From positions 1,860,001-1,924,000 of the forward strand of contig NZ_CP037934.1 of NCBI RefSeq assembly GCF_004353225.1: DNA of 64,000 nt. Reading direction: 5' to 3'. This DNA is from Marinobacter sp. JH2. Lineage in GTDB: Bacteria; Pseudomonadota; Gammaproteobacteria; Pseudomonadales; Oleiphilaceae. This document shows positions 9,671 through 19,393 of the stretch, one piece after another (position 1 is the stretch's first letter; each line of letters starts with the position of its first letter). The translations under genes and the position numbers were made by a program. Under the pieces are notes generated by a model, which worked only from the letters and a program-made list of their open reading frames with translations, made no database searches and had not been told where the DNA came from.

Positions 9671-10123
9671 ATGTCGGATCTCGACAGGATCGACCTTGCC
9701 ATCGTTCGAGAACTGCAGAACAACGGACGCATGACCGTTATTGACCTCGCGTCCAGAGTAGGGTTATCCAAGACCCCCTGTCAGATACGCATGCGCCGTC
9801 TCGAAGAGCAGGGTTACATCACGGGCTATTCGGCGATGGTGAACCAAACAAAGCTGGGCCACTCCCACATCGCTTTTGCCCAAGTGACTCTGAGTGACAC
9901 GTCGAGTAAGGCCTTGGCAGCGTTCAACGATGCCGTTAAGAAGATTTCTGCCGTAGAACAATGCCACATGATGGCCGCCAATTTTGATTATTTGCTGAAG
10001 ATTCGTACGCGAAATATGGCAGAGTATCGCCAAGTTCTGGGGGAGCAAATCTCGAGCCTGCCCCATGTTCTGCAAACCAGCACCTTTGTTGTCATGGAAA
10101 ACGTAAAAGACCGAGGCTTGTAA
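9671..10123 (+). CDS. Lrp/AsnC-family regulator, probable proline-utilisation activator
   Basis: A 150-residue Lrp/AsnC regulator: an N-terminal helix-turn-helix (DLASRVGLSKTPCQIRMRRLE) and a C-terminal RAM ligand-binding domain (SAVEQCHMMAANFDYLLKI). It is divergent from putA, as PutR/BkdR-type proline activators are in alpha- and gammaproteobacteria, so activation of putA by proline is the likely role. Its TAA stop overlaps by one base the start codon of the next gene, a CdaR-type regulator. That arrangement implies translational coupling of two regulators for unrelated substrates. Confidence 0.85.
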   Translation: MSDLDRIDLAIVRELQNNGRMTVIDLASRVGLSKTPCQIRMRRLEEQGYITGYSAMVNQTKLGHSHIAFAQVTLSDTSSKALAAFNDAVKKISAVEQCHMMAANFDYLLKIRTRNMAEYRQVLGEQISSLPHVLQTSTFVVMENVKDRGL

Positions 10124-11247
10124 TGACGACGCTTGATCAAGCCACCGCCCAGCGCATTGTGGATCGTGCGATGCCCGTGATCGGCCATTCGGTCAACGTG
10201 ATGACACCCGAGGGCATCATCATAGCGTCCGGTGACTCTCTGCGCGTGGGAGCCATTCATCAAGCGGCACGGCAGGTGGCCAAATCCTGTGCCCCTGTGG
10301 TGATCACAGAGCAAGAGGCCTGCAGATATACCGGCACCCGAGCCGGCGTGAACGTGCCGGTTGAAGTGGGCGGCAAGATCGTAGCCGTTGTCGGCATCTC
10401 GGGCTCACCAGACAAAGTGCTACCATTTGCAGACTTGGTAAGGGTCACCGCCGAGCTGATCCTGGAGCAAGCCTCGTTAATCGAAGTCAGTCGCCAACGC
10501 CGGCATCAAATCGAAAACACCTTGCTGGCATTGCTGAAGGGCGAGCCGGTTTCAAACCATTGGCTTAAGCAACTCTCGATTGATCTCAGCAAATCCCGAA
10601 TTGCCGTGGTCTTGGAAGCCAGCCAGCCTCACCTGCCGTGGTTAACCGATATCACCTCGTTGGCTAGAGATTTAGAACGGGTTGAGCCCGAGGCTCTTGT
10701 CATTCAGACCCCCGATCAGAAAGTTGTTTGCTTTTTTATCGAAAAATCACCAAAAGATGCCATGAATGCCGCAATAGCGCGGCTTCCTAAGAATATAGCA
10801 GTGTCAGCATCGGCTGCTACTGGCGCCGCATTCAGCAACAATCTCAAAGCTTGCTACGAATCGGCCGAAGCGACCCTGCAGGCCGCCAAACAACGTTTCC
10901 AAGCGCCTGCTCGCGCACACTACGAGACGTACCCTATGGCCACTCTATGGCGAAGCTTGCAGCCTGATTGGCAACAAGATCAACTCACCCAAGCACTTCG
11001 CCCTCTACTCAACCATGCTCGTAGCGATCAATACCTCAAGACGCTTCGCACGTTTATTCATTCCGACGGCGATATCCAACGATGTGCGGAGCAGCTTCAT
11101 TTACATCGCAATTCCGTTCGCTATCGCCTAAAAGGCATTGAAGCTTTAACGGGCTGGTCCCCGTTCCGGCTCGAAGACCTCGTGTTCCTATATATGGCAT
11201 TGGAATCAAACCACCAATTAGTGCAACTGCACAATGATATCAAGTAA
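10123..11247 (+). CDS. CdaR-type sugar diacid/glycerate regulator
   Basis: A 374-residue regulator of the CdaR family. The N-terminal sugar-diacid recognition domain (about 1-135) includes AQRIVDRAMPVIGHSVNVM and CAPVVITEQEA, followed by a GGDEF-like middle region. A PucR-type helix-turn-helix lies at the C-terminus (CAEQLHLHRNSVRYRLKGIE). In E. coli CdaR activates glucarate, galactarate and glycerate genes. Here the next two genes encode a GntP-type permease and a glycerate kinase, so D-glycerate is the probable inducer. It starts within the stop codon of the Lrp-type gene (TAATG). Confidence 0.88.
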   Translation: MTTLDQATAQRIVDRAMPVIGHSVNVMTPEGIIIASGDSLRVGAIHQAARQVAKSCAPVVITEQEACRYTGTRAGVNVPVEVGGKIVAVVGISGSPDKVLPFADLVRVTAELILEQASLIEVSRQRRHQIENTLLALLKGEPVSNHWLKQLSIDLSKSRIAVVLEASQPHLPWLTDITSLARDLERVEPEALVIQTPDQKVVCFFIEKSPKDAMNAAIARLPKNIAVSASAATGAAFSNNLKACYESAEATLQAAKQRFQAPARAHYETYPMATLWRSLQPDWQQDQLTQALRPLLNHARSDQYLKTLRTFIHSDGDIQRCAEQLHLHRNSVRYRLKGIEALTGWSPFRLEDLVFLYMALESNHQLVQLHNDIK

Positions 11248-11365
11248 AGATTGATCAATCCTGTTCTTGTGCATAACGAATTATTGTCAATCTGCTTTTA
11301 CACTTAGCACCACATAATCGGCCACAGAGCCGGTATAACAATCGGGTTGATTCTGGAGATTTCCG

Positions 11366-12709
11366 ATGCATCTGGTGCTAATTTTGGTAGCGGTCATAAT
11401 TTTTATTGTGTTTGCCACCAGCCGTTTAAAACTGAACCCTTTTATTACCCTATTGCTCGCCTCGTTTTTGGCCGCCTTTGCCTTTGGCCTGCCGTTAGCT
11501 GACATCGAAAAAACCATTCGCGCCGGCTTCGGTAACATTCTGGGCTACATTGGTCTGGTGATTGTGCTGGGAACCATTATTGGTGTGATTCTTGAACGCA
11601 CTGGCGCCGCCATCGTGATGGCCGAAAGCGTCGTGAAATGGCTCGGTGAGAGATTCCCAACACTCACCATGTCGCTTGTCGGCTTTATCGTCTCCATTCC
11701 TGTTTTTTGTGATTCCGGCTATGTCATATTGAACAGCCTGAAACGCTCAATGGCCAGAACACTCAATGCCTCCCCTGTGGCCATGACTGTTGCATTGTCC
11801 ACAGGCCTATTCGCCACCCATACTTTGGTTCCGCCAACTCCGGGCCCTATTGCCGCGGCAGGCAACCTGGGACTGGAAAACAATCTGGGCTTGGTTATTG
11901 CTGTCGGGCTTGTATTCGCAATCATTGCGGCCTTAGCAGGGCTGTTCTGGGCATCCCGGTGCAAGAACCTGCCAAGCACCGAACTCGAACAAGCAGAAGA
12001 GGCTTTCGAAGAAGCCAAACAGCACTATGGGGAACTTCCTTCGGCCAGCAAGGCGTTTGCACCGATCTTCGTCCCAATCTTACTGATCTGCATAGGCTCC
12101 TTTGCCAACTACCCCACCGCACCGCTGGGTGACGGAATGGTTTATGACATTCTGAACTTCCTCGGCAAGCCCTTGAACGCCCTGTTAATTGGCCTCGGTT
12201 TTGCGCTCACTCTCCTGCAAGGCAACAACAAGCTTGAAGAGTTCGGCCGTCATACCAGCAAAGGCCTGGAAGTGGCTGCGCCAATTATTCTGATTACCGG
12301 TGCCGGCGGTGCATTCGGCGCCGTTCTAGCCGCCACGCCTCTGGGAAGCTACCTGGGCGACACCCTCTCAACCCTAGGGTTAGGTGTCATGATGCCATTC
12401 ATTGTAGCCGCGGCCCTCAAGTCTGCTCAGGGCTCCTCCACCGTTGCACTGGTTACGGCCTCAGCACTTGTTGCCCCGCTTCTGCCTCAGCTTGGACTGG
12501 ATTCCGAGCTTGGCCGGGTGTTGACAGTAATGGCTGTGGGCGCCGGCGCTATGACGGTATCCCATGCCAACGACAGTTACTTCTGGGTGGTATCACAGTT
12601 CAGCAAAATGAACGTTGCAACCGCCTATAAATCGCACACAACGGCAACACTGGTTATGGGTCTGGTGACCATTGCATGCGTGTGGCTAACCTCACTGGTG
12701 GCTTTGTAG
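11366..12709 (+). CDS. GntP-family gluconate/glycerate permease
   Basis: A 447-residue inner-membrane carrier of the GntP family with about 12-14 hydrophobic segments. Family segments include IPVFCDSGYVILNSL, ATHTLVPPTPGPIAAAGNLG and SAQGSSTVALVTASALVAP, plus VSHANDSYFWVVSQF near the C-terminus. These proteins import gluconate or related acids with protons. The downstream glycerate kinase (1-bp gap) and upstream CdaR-type regulator point to glycerate as substrate. The start has GGAG about 7 nt upstream. Confidence 0.92.
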   Translation: MHLVLILVAVIIFIVFATSRLKLNPFITLLLASFLAAFAFGLPLADIEKTIRAGFGNILGYIGLVIVLGTIIGVILERTGAAIVMAESVVKWLGERFPTLTMSLVGFIVSIPVFCDSGYVILNSLKRSMARTLNASPVAMTVALSTGLFATHTLVPPTPGPIAAAGNLGLENNLGLVIAVGLVFAIIAALAGLFWASRCKNLPSTELEQAEEAFEEAKQHYGELPSASKAFAPIFVPILLICIGSFANYPTAPLGDGMVYDILNFLGKPLNALLIGLGFALTLLQGNNKLEEFGRHTSKGLEVAAPIILITGAGGAFGAVLAATPLGSYLGDTLSTLGLGVMMPFIVAAALKSAQGSSTVALVTASALVAPLLPQLGLDSELGRVLTVMAVGAGAMTVSHANDSYFWVVSQFSKMNVATAYKSHTTATLVMGLVTIACVWLTSLVAL

Positions 12710-12710
12710 C

Positions 12711-13847
12711 ATGCGTATTGTCATTGCTCCTGACTCGTTCAAGGAATGCCTGTCAGCCGATCAGGTTGCCAGCGCGTTGGCCCGAGGCTGGGCAAAGGCG
12801 GCGCCGCGAGACGAGATCATCGAAGTACCTCTAGCAGATGGTGGAGAAGGCACAACTGTTGCGCTGACCGAAGCCCTTCACGGGCAATTGCATTCAGTCA
12901 CAGTAACAGGGCCACTGGGAGAACCCGTGGTCGCCCGCTATGGGCTGGCAGATAGCGCCAATACGGCCATTATTGAAGTCGCTGAAGGAAGCGGCCTGCA
13001 CTGTGTGCCGCCTGATGAGCGAAACGCGTTATCTGCTTCAAGTTACGGTACCGGCGAATTAATGTTGGAAGCACTGGCTCACAAGCCAAAAGTGCTGATC
13101 ATGGGGCTGGGCGGCAGCGCGACGACGGATGGCGGCGCTGGCATCTTGCAGGCACTCGGCGCAAAGCTCCTCGACAAGGGAGGCAATCCTATTCCTCCAG
13201 GCGGAATAGGATTGGGCAAACTCGCCAGTCTGGACTTGCAGCCAGCGCTTGATGCCATAGGAGACGCACGCTTAGTCGTTGCCTGCGACGTTAACAATCC
13301 GTTGACGGGTCCTAAGGGCGCAGCAGTCGTGTTCGGTCCTCAAAAAGGCGCAAGCATTCAGCAGCTCATTAAGCTGGACGCTAACCTGGCTCACTTCGCC
13401 CGATTGGCCAAAAAGCAGGGCCGGGATATTTCTAGCTTCCCCGGCAGCGGCGCCGCGGGTGGTATCGGTGGGATGGTCGTCGGTATTCTCGGAGCGCAAT
13501 TGCGCCCCGGAATTGAGCTTGTCATGGATACCGTCGAGCTGGAAAGCCACATCGAGACTGCGGACTTGGTGATCACCGCTGAGGGTGCCATAGACAACCA
13601 AAGCGCTTACGGTAAAACCCCCGCAGGAGTGTCGCTTATGGCAAAGAAATATGGTGTACCGGTTGTAGGCTTTGCCGGCATGTTGGGGCAAGACTTTTCA
13701 GCCCTGCAAACCAAAGGGCTGACCGCGGCTTTTTCGATAACCCGGGGGCCGATGGAACTTCAAAATGCCTATGCCCAAGCAGAGGCTAACCTGGAACAAT
13801 GTGCCGAACAGCTTGCTCTGCTCGCCCACGCTCTACACAAAAGCTGA
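12711..13847 (+). CDS. Glycerate 2-kinase (GlxK/GarK family)
   Basis: A 378-residue glycerate kinase type 1 (GlxK/GarK fold), which phosphorylates D-glycerate to 2-phosphoglycerate and feeds it to glycolysis. The N-terminus MRIVIAPDSFKECLSADQVA and the motifs PLADGGEGTT, GLGGSATTDGGAGILQALG and GSGAAGGIGGMVVG are characteristic. It follows the permease by one base and ends just before a strong terminator, closing the glycerate operon. Length and motifs are intact. Confidence 0.95.
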   Translation: MRIVIAPDSFKECLSADQVASALARGWAKAAPRDEIIEVPLADGGEGTTVALTEALHGQLHSVTVTGPLGEPVVARYGLADSANTAIIEVAEGSGLHCVPPDERNALSASSYGTGELMLEALAHKPKVLIMGLGGSATTDGGAGILQALGAKLLDKGGNPIPPGGIGLGKLASLDLQPALDAIGDARLVVACDVNNPLTGPKGAAVVFGPQKGASIQQLIKLDANLAHFARLAKKQGRDISSFPGSGAAGGIGGMVVGILGAQLRPGIELVMDTVELESHIETADLVITAEGAIDNQSAYGKTPAGVSLMAKKYGVPVVGFAGMLGQDFSALQTKGLTAAFSITRGPMELQNAYAQAEANLEQCAEQLALLAHALHKS

Positions 13848-13866
13848 TTTACCACGATCATAACGC

Positions 13867-13901
13867 AAAAAACCGAGACGTTTTCGCATCTCGGTTTTTT
13901 T
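13867..13901. terminator. Bidirectional intrinsic terminator
   Basis: The stem CCGAGA/TCTCGG (13873-13878 with 13889-13894) is flanked by A6 on the left and T7 on the right, so it can terminate on both strands. It separates the convergent glycerate operon and the ihfA/merR end of the translation block. Confidence 0.9.
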
Positions 13902-13928
13902 GTGCTCACGATTTTGGTTCGTTACCGA

Positions 13929-14294
13929 TTACTTGGCTGGGGCGTTCAACACATCCAATACTTCTTCAAGTTCGGTAATCATTTGGCGAATCAGCTGCTT
14001 GTACTGGGAGGTATCGTCTTTCACCTCGGAGCTGCTCAACTTTTGTTTGGCACCCCCAATGGTGTAGCCCTGATCATAAAGCAAGCTACGGATCTGCCGT
14101 ATGGTGATAACATCAGCACGCTGATAATAACGACGGTTACCCCGGCGTTTAACCGGCGAGAGCTGCGGGAACTCTTGCTCCCAATACCTCAGTACGTGTG
14201 CTTTAACGGCACACAGCTCCGCAACCTCACCAATGGTGAAGTAGCGTTTCCCCGGAATAACGGGAAGCTCGTTGTTATGACTCGGTTCCAGCAT
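13929..14294 (-). CDS. MerR-family regulator downstream of ihfA
   Basis: A 121-residue MerR-type DNA-binding protein: winged helix with [20 protein letters not shown] and [21 protein letters not shown], then a short coiled dimerisation helix. No C-terminal effector domain or metal-binding cysteine cluster is visible. It overlaps the 3' end of ihfA by 20 bp and is probably co-translated. A small MerR-type gene directly after ihfA is a recurring arrangement in gammaproteobacteria; its targets are not known to me. Confidence 0.88.
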   Translation of the reverse strand: MLEPSHNNELPVIPGKRYFTIGEVAELCAVKAHVLRYWEQEFPQLSPVKRRGNRRYYQRADVITIRQIRSLLYDQGYTIGGAKQKLSSSEVKDDTSQYKQLIRQMITELEEVLDVLNAPAK

Positions 14295-14577
14295 ACGTTT
14301 CTACTTTTTGTTTCAGTTTTTGGCCGGGCCTGAAGGTAACGACGCGTCGGGCGCTGATAGGGATCTCTTCACCCGTTTTGGGGTTACGCCCGGGGCGCTG
14401 TTTCTTGTCACGGAGGTCAAAGTTGCCGAATCCCGACAACTTCACCTGCTCATTGTGACTGAGAGCACCTCTGATTTCATCGAAGAAAGCTTCTACCATT
14501 TCTTTGGCTTCCCGCTTGTTCAGACCTAATTCTTCGTACAAGCGCTCCGCCATATCCGCTTTCGTCAAAGCCGTCAT
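14275..14577 (-). CDS. ihfA: Integration host factor subunit alpha
   Basis: A 100-residue IHF-alpha, one half of the heterodimer that bends DNA at specific sites in recombination, replication and transcription. The sequence [20 protein letters not shown] and the minor-groove arm region [18 protein letters not shown] (with the intercalating proline) are diagnostic. It starts 3 bp after pheT ends, as in E. coli and Pseudomonas (pheST-ihfA). Confidence 0.97.
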   Translation of the reverse strand: MTALTKADMAERLYEELGLNKREAKEMVEAFFDEIRGALSHNEQVKLSGFGNFDLRDKKQRPGRNPKTGEEIPISARRVVTFRPGQKLKQKVETYAGTES

Positions 14578-14580
14578 CCG

Positions 14581-16953
14581 TCAACTCCTCAGTGTTGCCC
14601 CCAGCTCTTCTTTAAGGGAATCGATAACCCCGTTGAAGAGCGTATGCACTTCGTCTTCATTCAGCGTGCGCTCGGGATGTTGCCAGAACAGGCTTAGGGC
14701 CAAACTGCGATTGCCCTCACCCAGGCTTTCACCCTCATAGACATCAAACACACGCATGTCTGTTAGGTGTTCGCCGGCTTGTTTGCGAGCTATTTCTTCA
14801 ACCTGCGCGAACGACACTTCGCTTCCGATAATGATAGCCAAATCTCTTCGAACTTCCGGGAATTTCGAAACATCTTTGAAATTAGGCACATATCCAGTCA
14901 CGATTGAATTCAAGAATAGCTCAAACATTAGAATCGTGCCATTAAGTTCAAGGTTTTTCTGCACTTGAGGGTGCAAAGTTCCCAACCAACCTACACTCTC
15001 GCCATCGCGCACAAGCTCTGCCGTTTGCCCGGGATGCAACGCCGGGTGCAGGCCTGCTCGGAACTGAACCTCAATACCGAGTACCTGGAACAAACTTTCC
15101 AGCTCACCTTTCACATCAAAGAAGTCTGACGCACGGCGGCCGTTGGTCCAATTTTCAGGAGTCTGGTTGCCCACAACAACACCTGCCAGCATTGGCTGCT
15201 GATCGATCTGATCACCGTCTTTCACAAAGCGAAGACCGGTCTCGAACAAACGGATTCGAGGCTGCTGACGATTCTGGTTGTGCTGAACCGTCTTAATCAG
15301 GCCGCTCCAAAGTGTTGTGCGCATGACAGAAAGATCTGCCGAAATCGGGTTCGCCAAGGCGATACCTTCCCGATCGGGATCAACCAACTGCTGTACTTTG
15401 GGGTCGACAAAGCTGTAGGTAATAGCTTCCTGGTAGCCTTGGGCCACAAAGAAATTGCGAAACGCCGATAGTGGCCGCACCGCTTCTTCCCGAACACTCA
15501 GGCCTAACGAGCCCGTAGGCTCGGTTACCGGAAGGTTGTTGTAGCCATAAATGCGTCCAACTTCTTCTATCAGATCTTCTTCGATCGAAATATCCGGGCG
15601 GAAGCTGGGCACACTGATGCGCCAACCATCCTTCAAAAGTTTTTCAACACGCAAACCGAGTCGAGACAGAATCTCTTCTACTGTGGTGCGGTCAATCGCC
15701 AAACCAAGAACGTCGGCCAACCGTTTCTCACGCAGGTCAACGGTTTTTGCTTTCGGCAGATCTTCCCAGCTGACCACTTCAACAATTTCACCCGGCTCCC
15801 CGCCAACAATGTCCATCAACAGGCGGGTTGCCCGCTCCATTGCCTCGCGGGCCAGTTCGTAATCAACGCCGCGCTCAAAACGGTGAGACGCGTCGGTATG
15901 CAAACCGTAGTGACGTGCCTTGCCGGCCATCGCAATAGGTTCGAAGTAGGCAGACTCCAGGACCAGATCCTGAGTCTTGTCATTCACGCCGGAATGCTCA
16001 CCGCCCATTACGCCGGCAATGGCGATCGGCTTGTCGTGATCAGCGATTACCAGAGTTTCAGCCGTTAGTTCAACTTCCTGACCGTCCAGCAACACCAGTT
16101 TCTCGCCGGCTTTCGCCATGCGAACAACGATGCCACCTGAAATTTCTTCCCGGTCAAAAGCATGCAGAGGCTGACCGAGTTCCAGCATCACATAGTTAGT
16201 CACATCAACCGCAGCGTCGATGGAACGAATACCGGAACGACGCAGTTTCTCCTGCATCCACAACGGCGTTTCGGCTTTCAGGTTTACGTTACGCAGAACA
16301 CGCCCCAGATAACGGGGGCAGGCCTCCGGCGCTTCGATGCGAATGGCAGGAACCTCAGAATGAACGGCCTCAACCGTCTCAATTTCAGGAACTCCCACCA
16401 CCAAACTGCTCAGCACACCCACTTCGCGAGCCAACCCTTTGATAGACAAGCAATCACTGCGGTTGGGTGTCAAATCAACATCAATGGCGATGTCGTTCAG
16501 CTTGAGGTAATCAACCATGCTCTGGCCAACCGGAGCATCGTCAGGCAGTTCCATCAAACCATCGTGGCTTTCAGACAGAGTCAGTTCTGATTCCGAACAC
16601 AACATGCCCTGAGAAGGCTGGCCACGCAGTTTGGCTTTTTTAATCTTGAAGTTGCCGGGCAGCACCGCACCTACTTCAGCGAAAGGCACCTTCAGCCCTT
16701 CACGAACGTTAGGAGCGCCACAAACAACCTGTACGGTTTCTTCGCCATTGCTGACCTGGCAAACACGAAGCTTATCGGCATCCGGGTGCGCTTCTACAGA
16801 AAGCACCTCGCCCACGATTACACCGGAAAATTCGCCGGCTACCGGTTCAAAACCGTCTACTTCCAGACCAGCCATGGTGATCTGGTCCATCAATGCCTGG
16901 GAATCTATGCTCGGATTAACCCACTCTCGCAGCCACTGTTCACTGAATTTCAT
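14581..16953 (-). CDS. pheT: Phenylalanyl-tRNA synthetase beta subunit
   Basis: A 790-residue PheRS beta chain. Domains in order: N-terminal and EMAP-II-like tRNA-binding domain (about 1-150; VCGAPNVREGLKVPFAEVGA), B3/B4 editing domain (about 210-370), B5 (about 400-470), catalytic-like module, and the ferredoxin-fold anticodon-binding domain at the C-terminus (KFPEVRRDLAIIIG to the end). It pairs with PheS as an alpha2-beta2 enzyme. Length is normal and there is no frameshift. Confidence 0.97.
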   Translation of the reverse strand: MKFSEQWLREWVNPSIDSQALMDQITMAGLEVDGFEPVAGEFSGVIVGEVLSVEAHPDADKLRVCQVSNGEETVQVVCGAPNVREGLKVPFAEVGAVLPGNFKIKKAKLRGQPSQGMLCSESELTLSESHDGLMELPDDAPVGQSMVDYLKLNDIAIDVDLTPNRSDCLSIKGLAREVGVLSSLVVGVPEIETVEAVHSEVPAIRIEAPEACPRYLGRVLRNVNLKAETPLWMQEKLRRSGIRSIDAAVDVTNYVMLELGQPLHAFDREEISGGIVVRMAKAGEKLVLLDGQEVELTAETLVIADHDKPIAIAGVMGGEHSGVNDKTQDLVLESAYFEPIAMAGKARHYGLHTDASHRFERGVDYELAREAMERATRLLMDIVGGEPGEIVEVVSWEDLPKAKTVDLREKRLADVLGLAIDRTTVEEILSRLGLRVEKLLKDGWRISVPSFRPDISIEEDLIEEVGRIYGYNNLPVTEPTGSLGLSVREEAVRPLSAFRNFFVAQGYQEAITYSFVDPKVQQLVDPDREGIALANPISADLSVMRTTLWSGLIKTVQHNQNRQQPRIRLFETGLRFVKDGDQIDQQPMLAGVVVGNQTPENWTNGRRASDFFDVKGELESLFQVLGIEVQFRAGLHPALHPGQTAELVRDGESVGWLGTLHPQVQKNLELNGTILMFELFLNSIVTGYVPNFKDVSKFPEVRRDLAIIIGSEVSFAQVEEIARKQAGEHLTDMRVFDVYEGESLGEGNRSLALSLFWQHPERTLNEDEVHTLFNGVIDSLKEELGATLRS

Positions 16954-17025
16954 CGTTCTAGCCTTGTCCTGATGCCATTTATGCGGTTGATTCGGAGACT
17001 TGCTTACGCCGTTTAGCCCTCAGAC

Positions 17026-18095
<1,070 letters not shown>

Positions 18096-18163
18096 CAGAA
18101 GGCGCCATCATGAATTCATGAGGCACCCTGATCGATCAGTAATCGATGAAAGAGCTTAAGCGA

Positions 18164-18517
18164 TCACAAGGATGCTTTGGCCTTCTCAACAATAACAGCA
18201 AAAGTCTGCTGCTCGTTCATGGCCAGGTCAGCCAGAACCTTACGGTCGATCTCAACATTCGCTTTCTTCAGACCAGCGATCAGACGGCTGTAAGACAGAC
18301 CGTTTGCACGAGCACCAGCGTTGATACGAGCAATCCACAGAGCGCGGAAAGCACGCTTACGGTTACGACGGTCACGGTATGCGTATTGACCGGCTTTGAT
18401 AACCGCTTGCTTGGCAACGCGGAATACACGGCTACGAGCGCCGTAATAACCCTTGGCCTGCTTGAGAATCTTCTTATGACGACGACGTGCTACCACGCCA
18501 CGTTTTACACGAGCCAT
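18164..18517 (-). CDS. rplT: 50S ribosomal protein L20
   Basis: A 117-residue L20, an early assembly protein of the large subunit that binds 23S rRNA and in E. coli represses its own operon. The N-terminus [20 protein letters not shown] and the globular part [21 protein letters not shown] are diagnostic. It follows rpmI by 50 bp. Confidence 0.98.
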   Translation of the reverse strand: MARVKRGVVARRRHKKILKQAKGYYGARSRVFRVAKQAVIKAGQYAYRDRRNRKRAFRALWIARINAGARANGLSYSRLIAGLKKANVEIDRKVLADLAMNEQQTFAVIVEKAKASL

Positions 18518-18567
18518 ACTATTATCCTTCTACCTTAATATACTTGATCAAGAAGTTAGCGGCTGAA

Positions 18568-18759
18568 TCAGCACGCCGTCATACGCTTGATTGAAGCCAC
18601 ATCGGACTTAGCAATCAGCTTGGTGCCACGCAGCTGACGCTTACGCTTAGGGCTCTTCTTGGTCAGGATGTGACTGGTGAAGGACTGCTTGTGCTTGAAG
18701 CCAGTAGCGGTTTTCTTGAACCGTTTGGTAGCTCCACTCTTAGTTTTCATCTTAGGCAT
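18568..18759 (-). CDS. rpmI: 50S ribosomal protein L35
   Basis: A 63-residue basic ribosomal protein ([20 protein letters not shown]), one or two residues shorter than common homologues and ending in an unusual cysteine. It lies in the conserved infC-rpmI-rplT order and is probably translated together with L20. Confidence 0.97.
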   Translation of the reverse strand: MPKMKTKSGATKRFKKTATGFKHKQSFTSHILTKKSPKRKRQLRGTKLIAKSDVASIKRMTAC

Positions 18760-18815
18760 TTTTTAAAACTCCGCATTCTATTTTAGGAAAAACACTTGTG
18801 CCCCTGAACGACAAA

Positions 18816-18835
18816 TCCCCCGCTACTGCGGGGGA
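18816..18835 (-). promoter_or_regulatory. Stable hairpin between infC and rpmI
   Basis: An 8-bp GC stem (TCCCCCGC / GCGGGGGA, 4-nt loop) occupies the 94-bp gap between infC and rpmI. No U-tract follows on the minus strand. The gap is where L20-dependent control of rpmI-rplT acts in E. coli; a similar role here is only a guess, and a processing site or leaky terminator is equally possible. Confidence 0.45.
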
Positions 18836-18853
18836 CCCACCTTTGGATCAGGT

Positions 18854-19393
18854 TCACTTCTTTTTGCGGGGAGCCACAATCATGGTCATCTGCCGGCCTT
18901 CCATCTTTGGCCGCATCTCTACCGTTGCAATTTCCTCAATATCCGTTTCGATCCGGCCCATGAGTTTCATACCAATTTCTTGGTGTGCCATCTCACGGCC
19001 CCGGAAACGAATAGTGATCTTGCCGCGGTCCCCGGCTTCAAGGAAACGTACCAGGTTGCGTAGTTTTACCTGATAATCCCCTTCTTCAGTTCCTGGACGG
19101 AACTTAAGCTCTTTGACCTGCGTCTGCTTCTGCTTTTTCTTGGCAGCCGCTTTCGCTTTCTTCTCTTCGAAGATTTTCTTGCCGTAGTCCATTATTTTAC
19201 AGACGATCGGATCGGAATCCGTAACCTGTACCAGATCAAGTGTCGCTTCTTCCGCCATGCGGAGAGCGTCCTCAATTGGAACAACACCAACCTGATTGCC
19301 TTCGGCATCGATCAAGCGGACTTCAGTTGCGTCAATATTCTCATTGATAGGCGCTTTTGGAGTACGCCCCCGATTCGCTCGCTGTTTAATAAT
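18854..19393 (-). CDS. infC: Translation initiation factor IF-3 (AUU start)
   Basis: IF-3 prevents 50S joining and checks start codon choice. The frame extends upstream of the first NTG-type codon (TTG at 19315) through residues that match IF-3 ([20 protein letters not shown]), and the only sensible starts are ATT at 19393 or ATT at 19390. GGAG ends at 19399, 5 or 8 nt upstream. An AUU start is the hallmark of infC autoregulation in E. coli. The first ATT overlaps the last base of the thrS TAA stop. Core motif [19 protein letters not shown] is intact; length about 179 residues is normal. Confidence 0.95.
   Translation of the reverse strand: MIKQRANRGRTPKAPINENIDATEVRLIDAEGNQVGVVPIEDALRMAEEATLDLVQVTDSDPIVCKIMDYGKKIFEEKKAKAAAKKKQKQTQVKELKFRPGTEEGDYQVKLRNLVRFLEAGDRGKITIRFRGREMAHQEIGMKLMGRIETDIEEIATVEMRPKMEGRQMTMIVAPRKKK

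Noticed and set aside
18108..18145. Possible pheM-like leader peptide before pheS
   Set aside because: The frames MNS and MMAPSE have no Phe codons and no good ribosome binding site.
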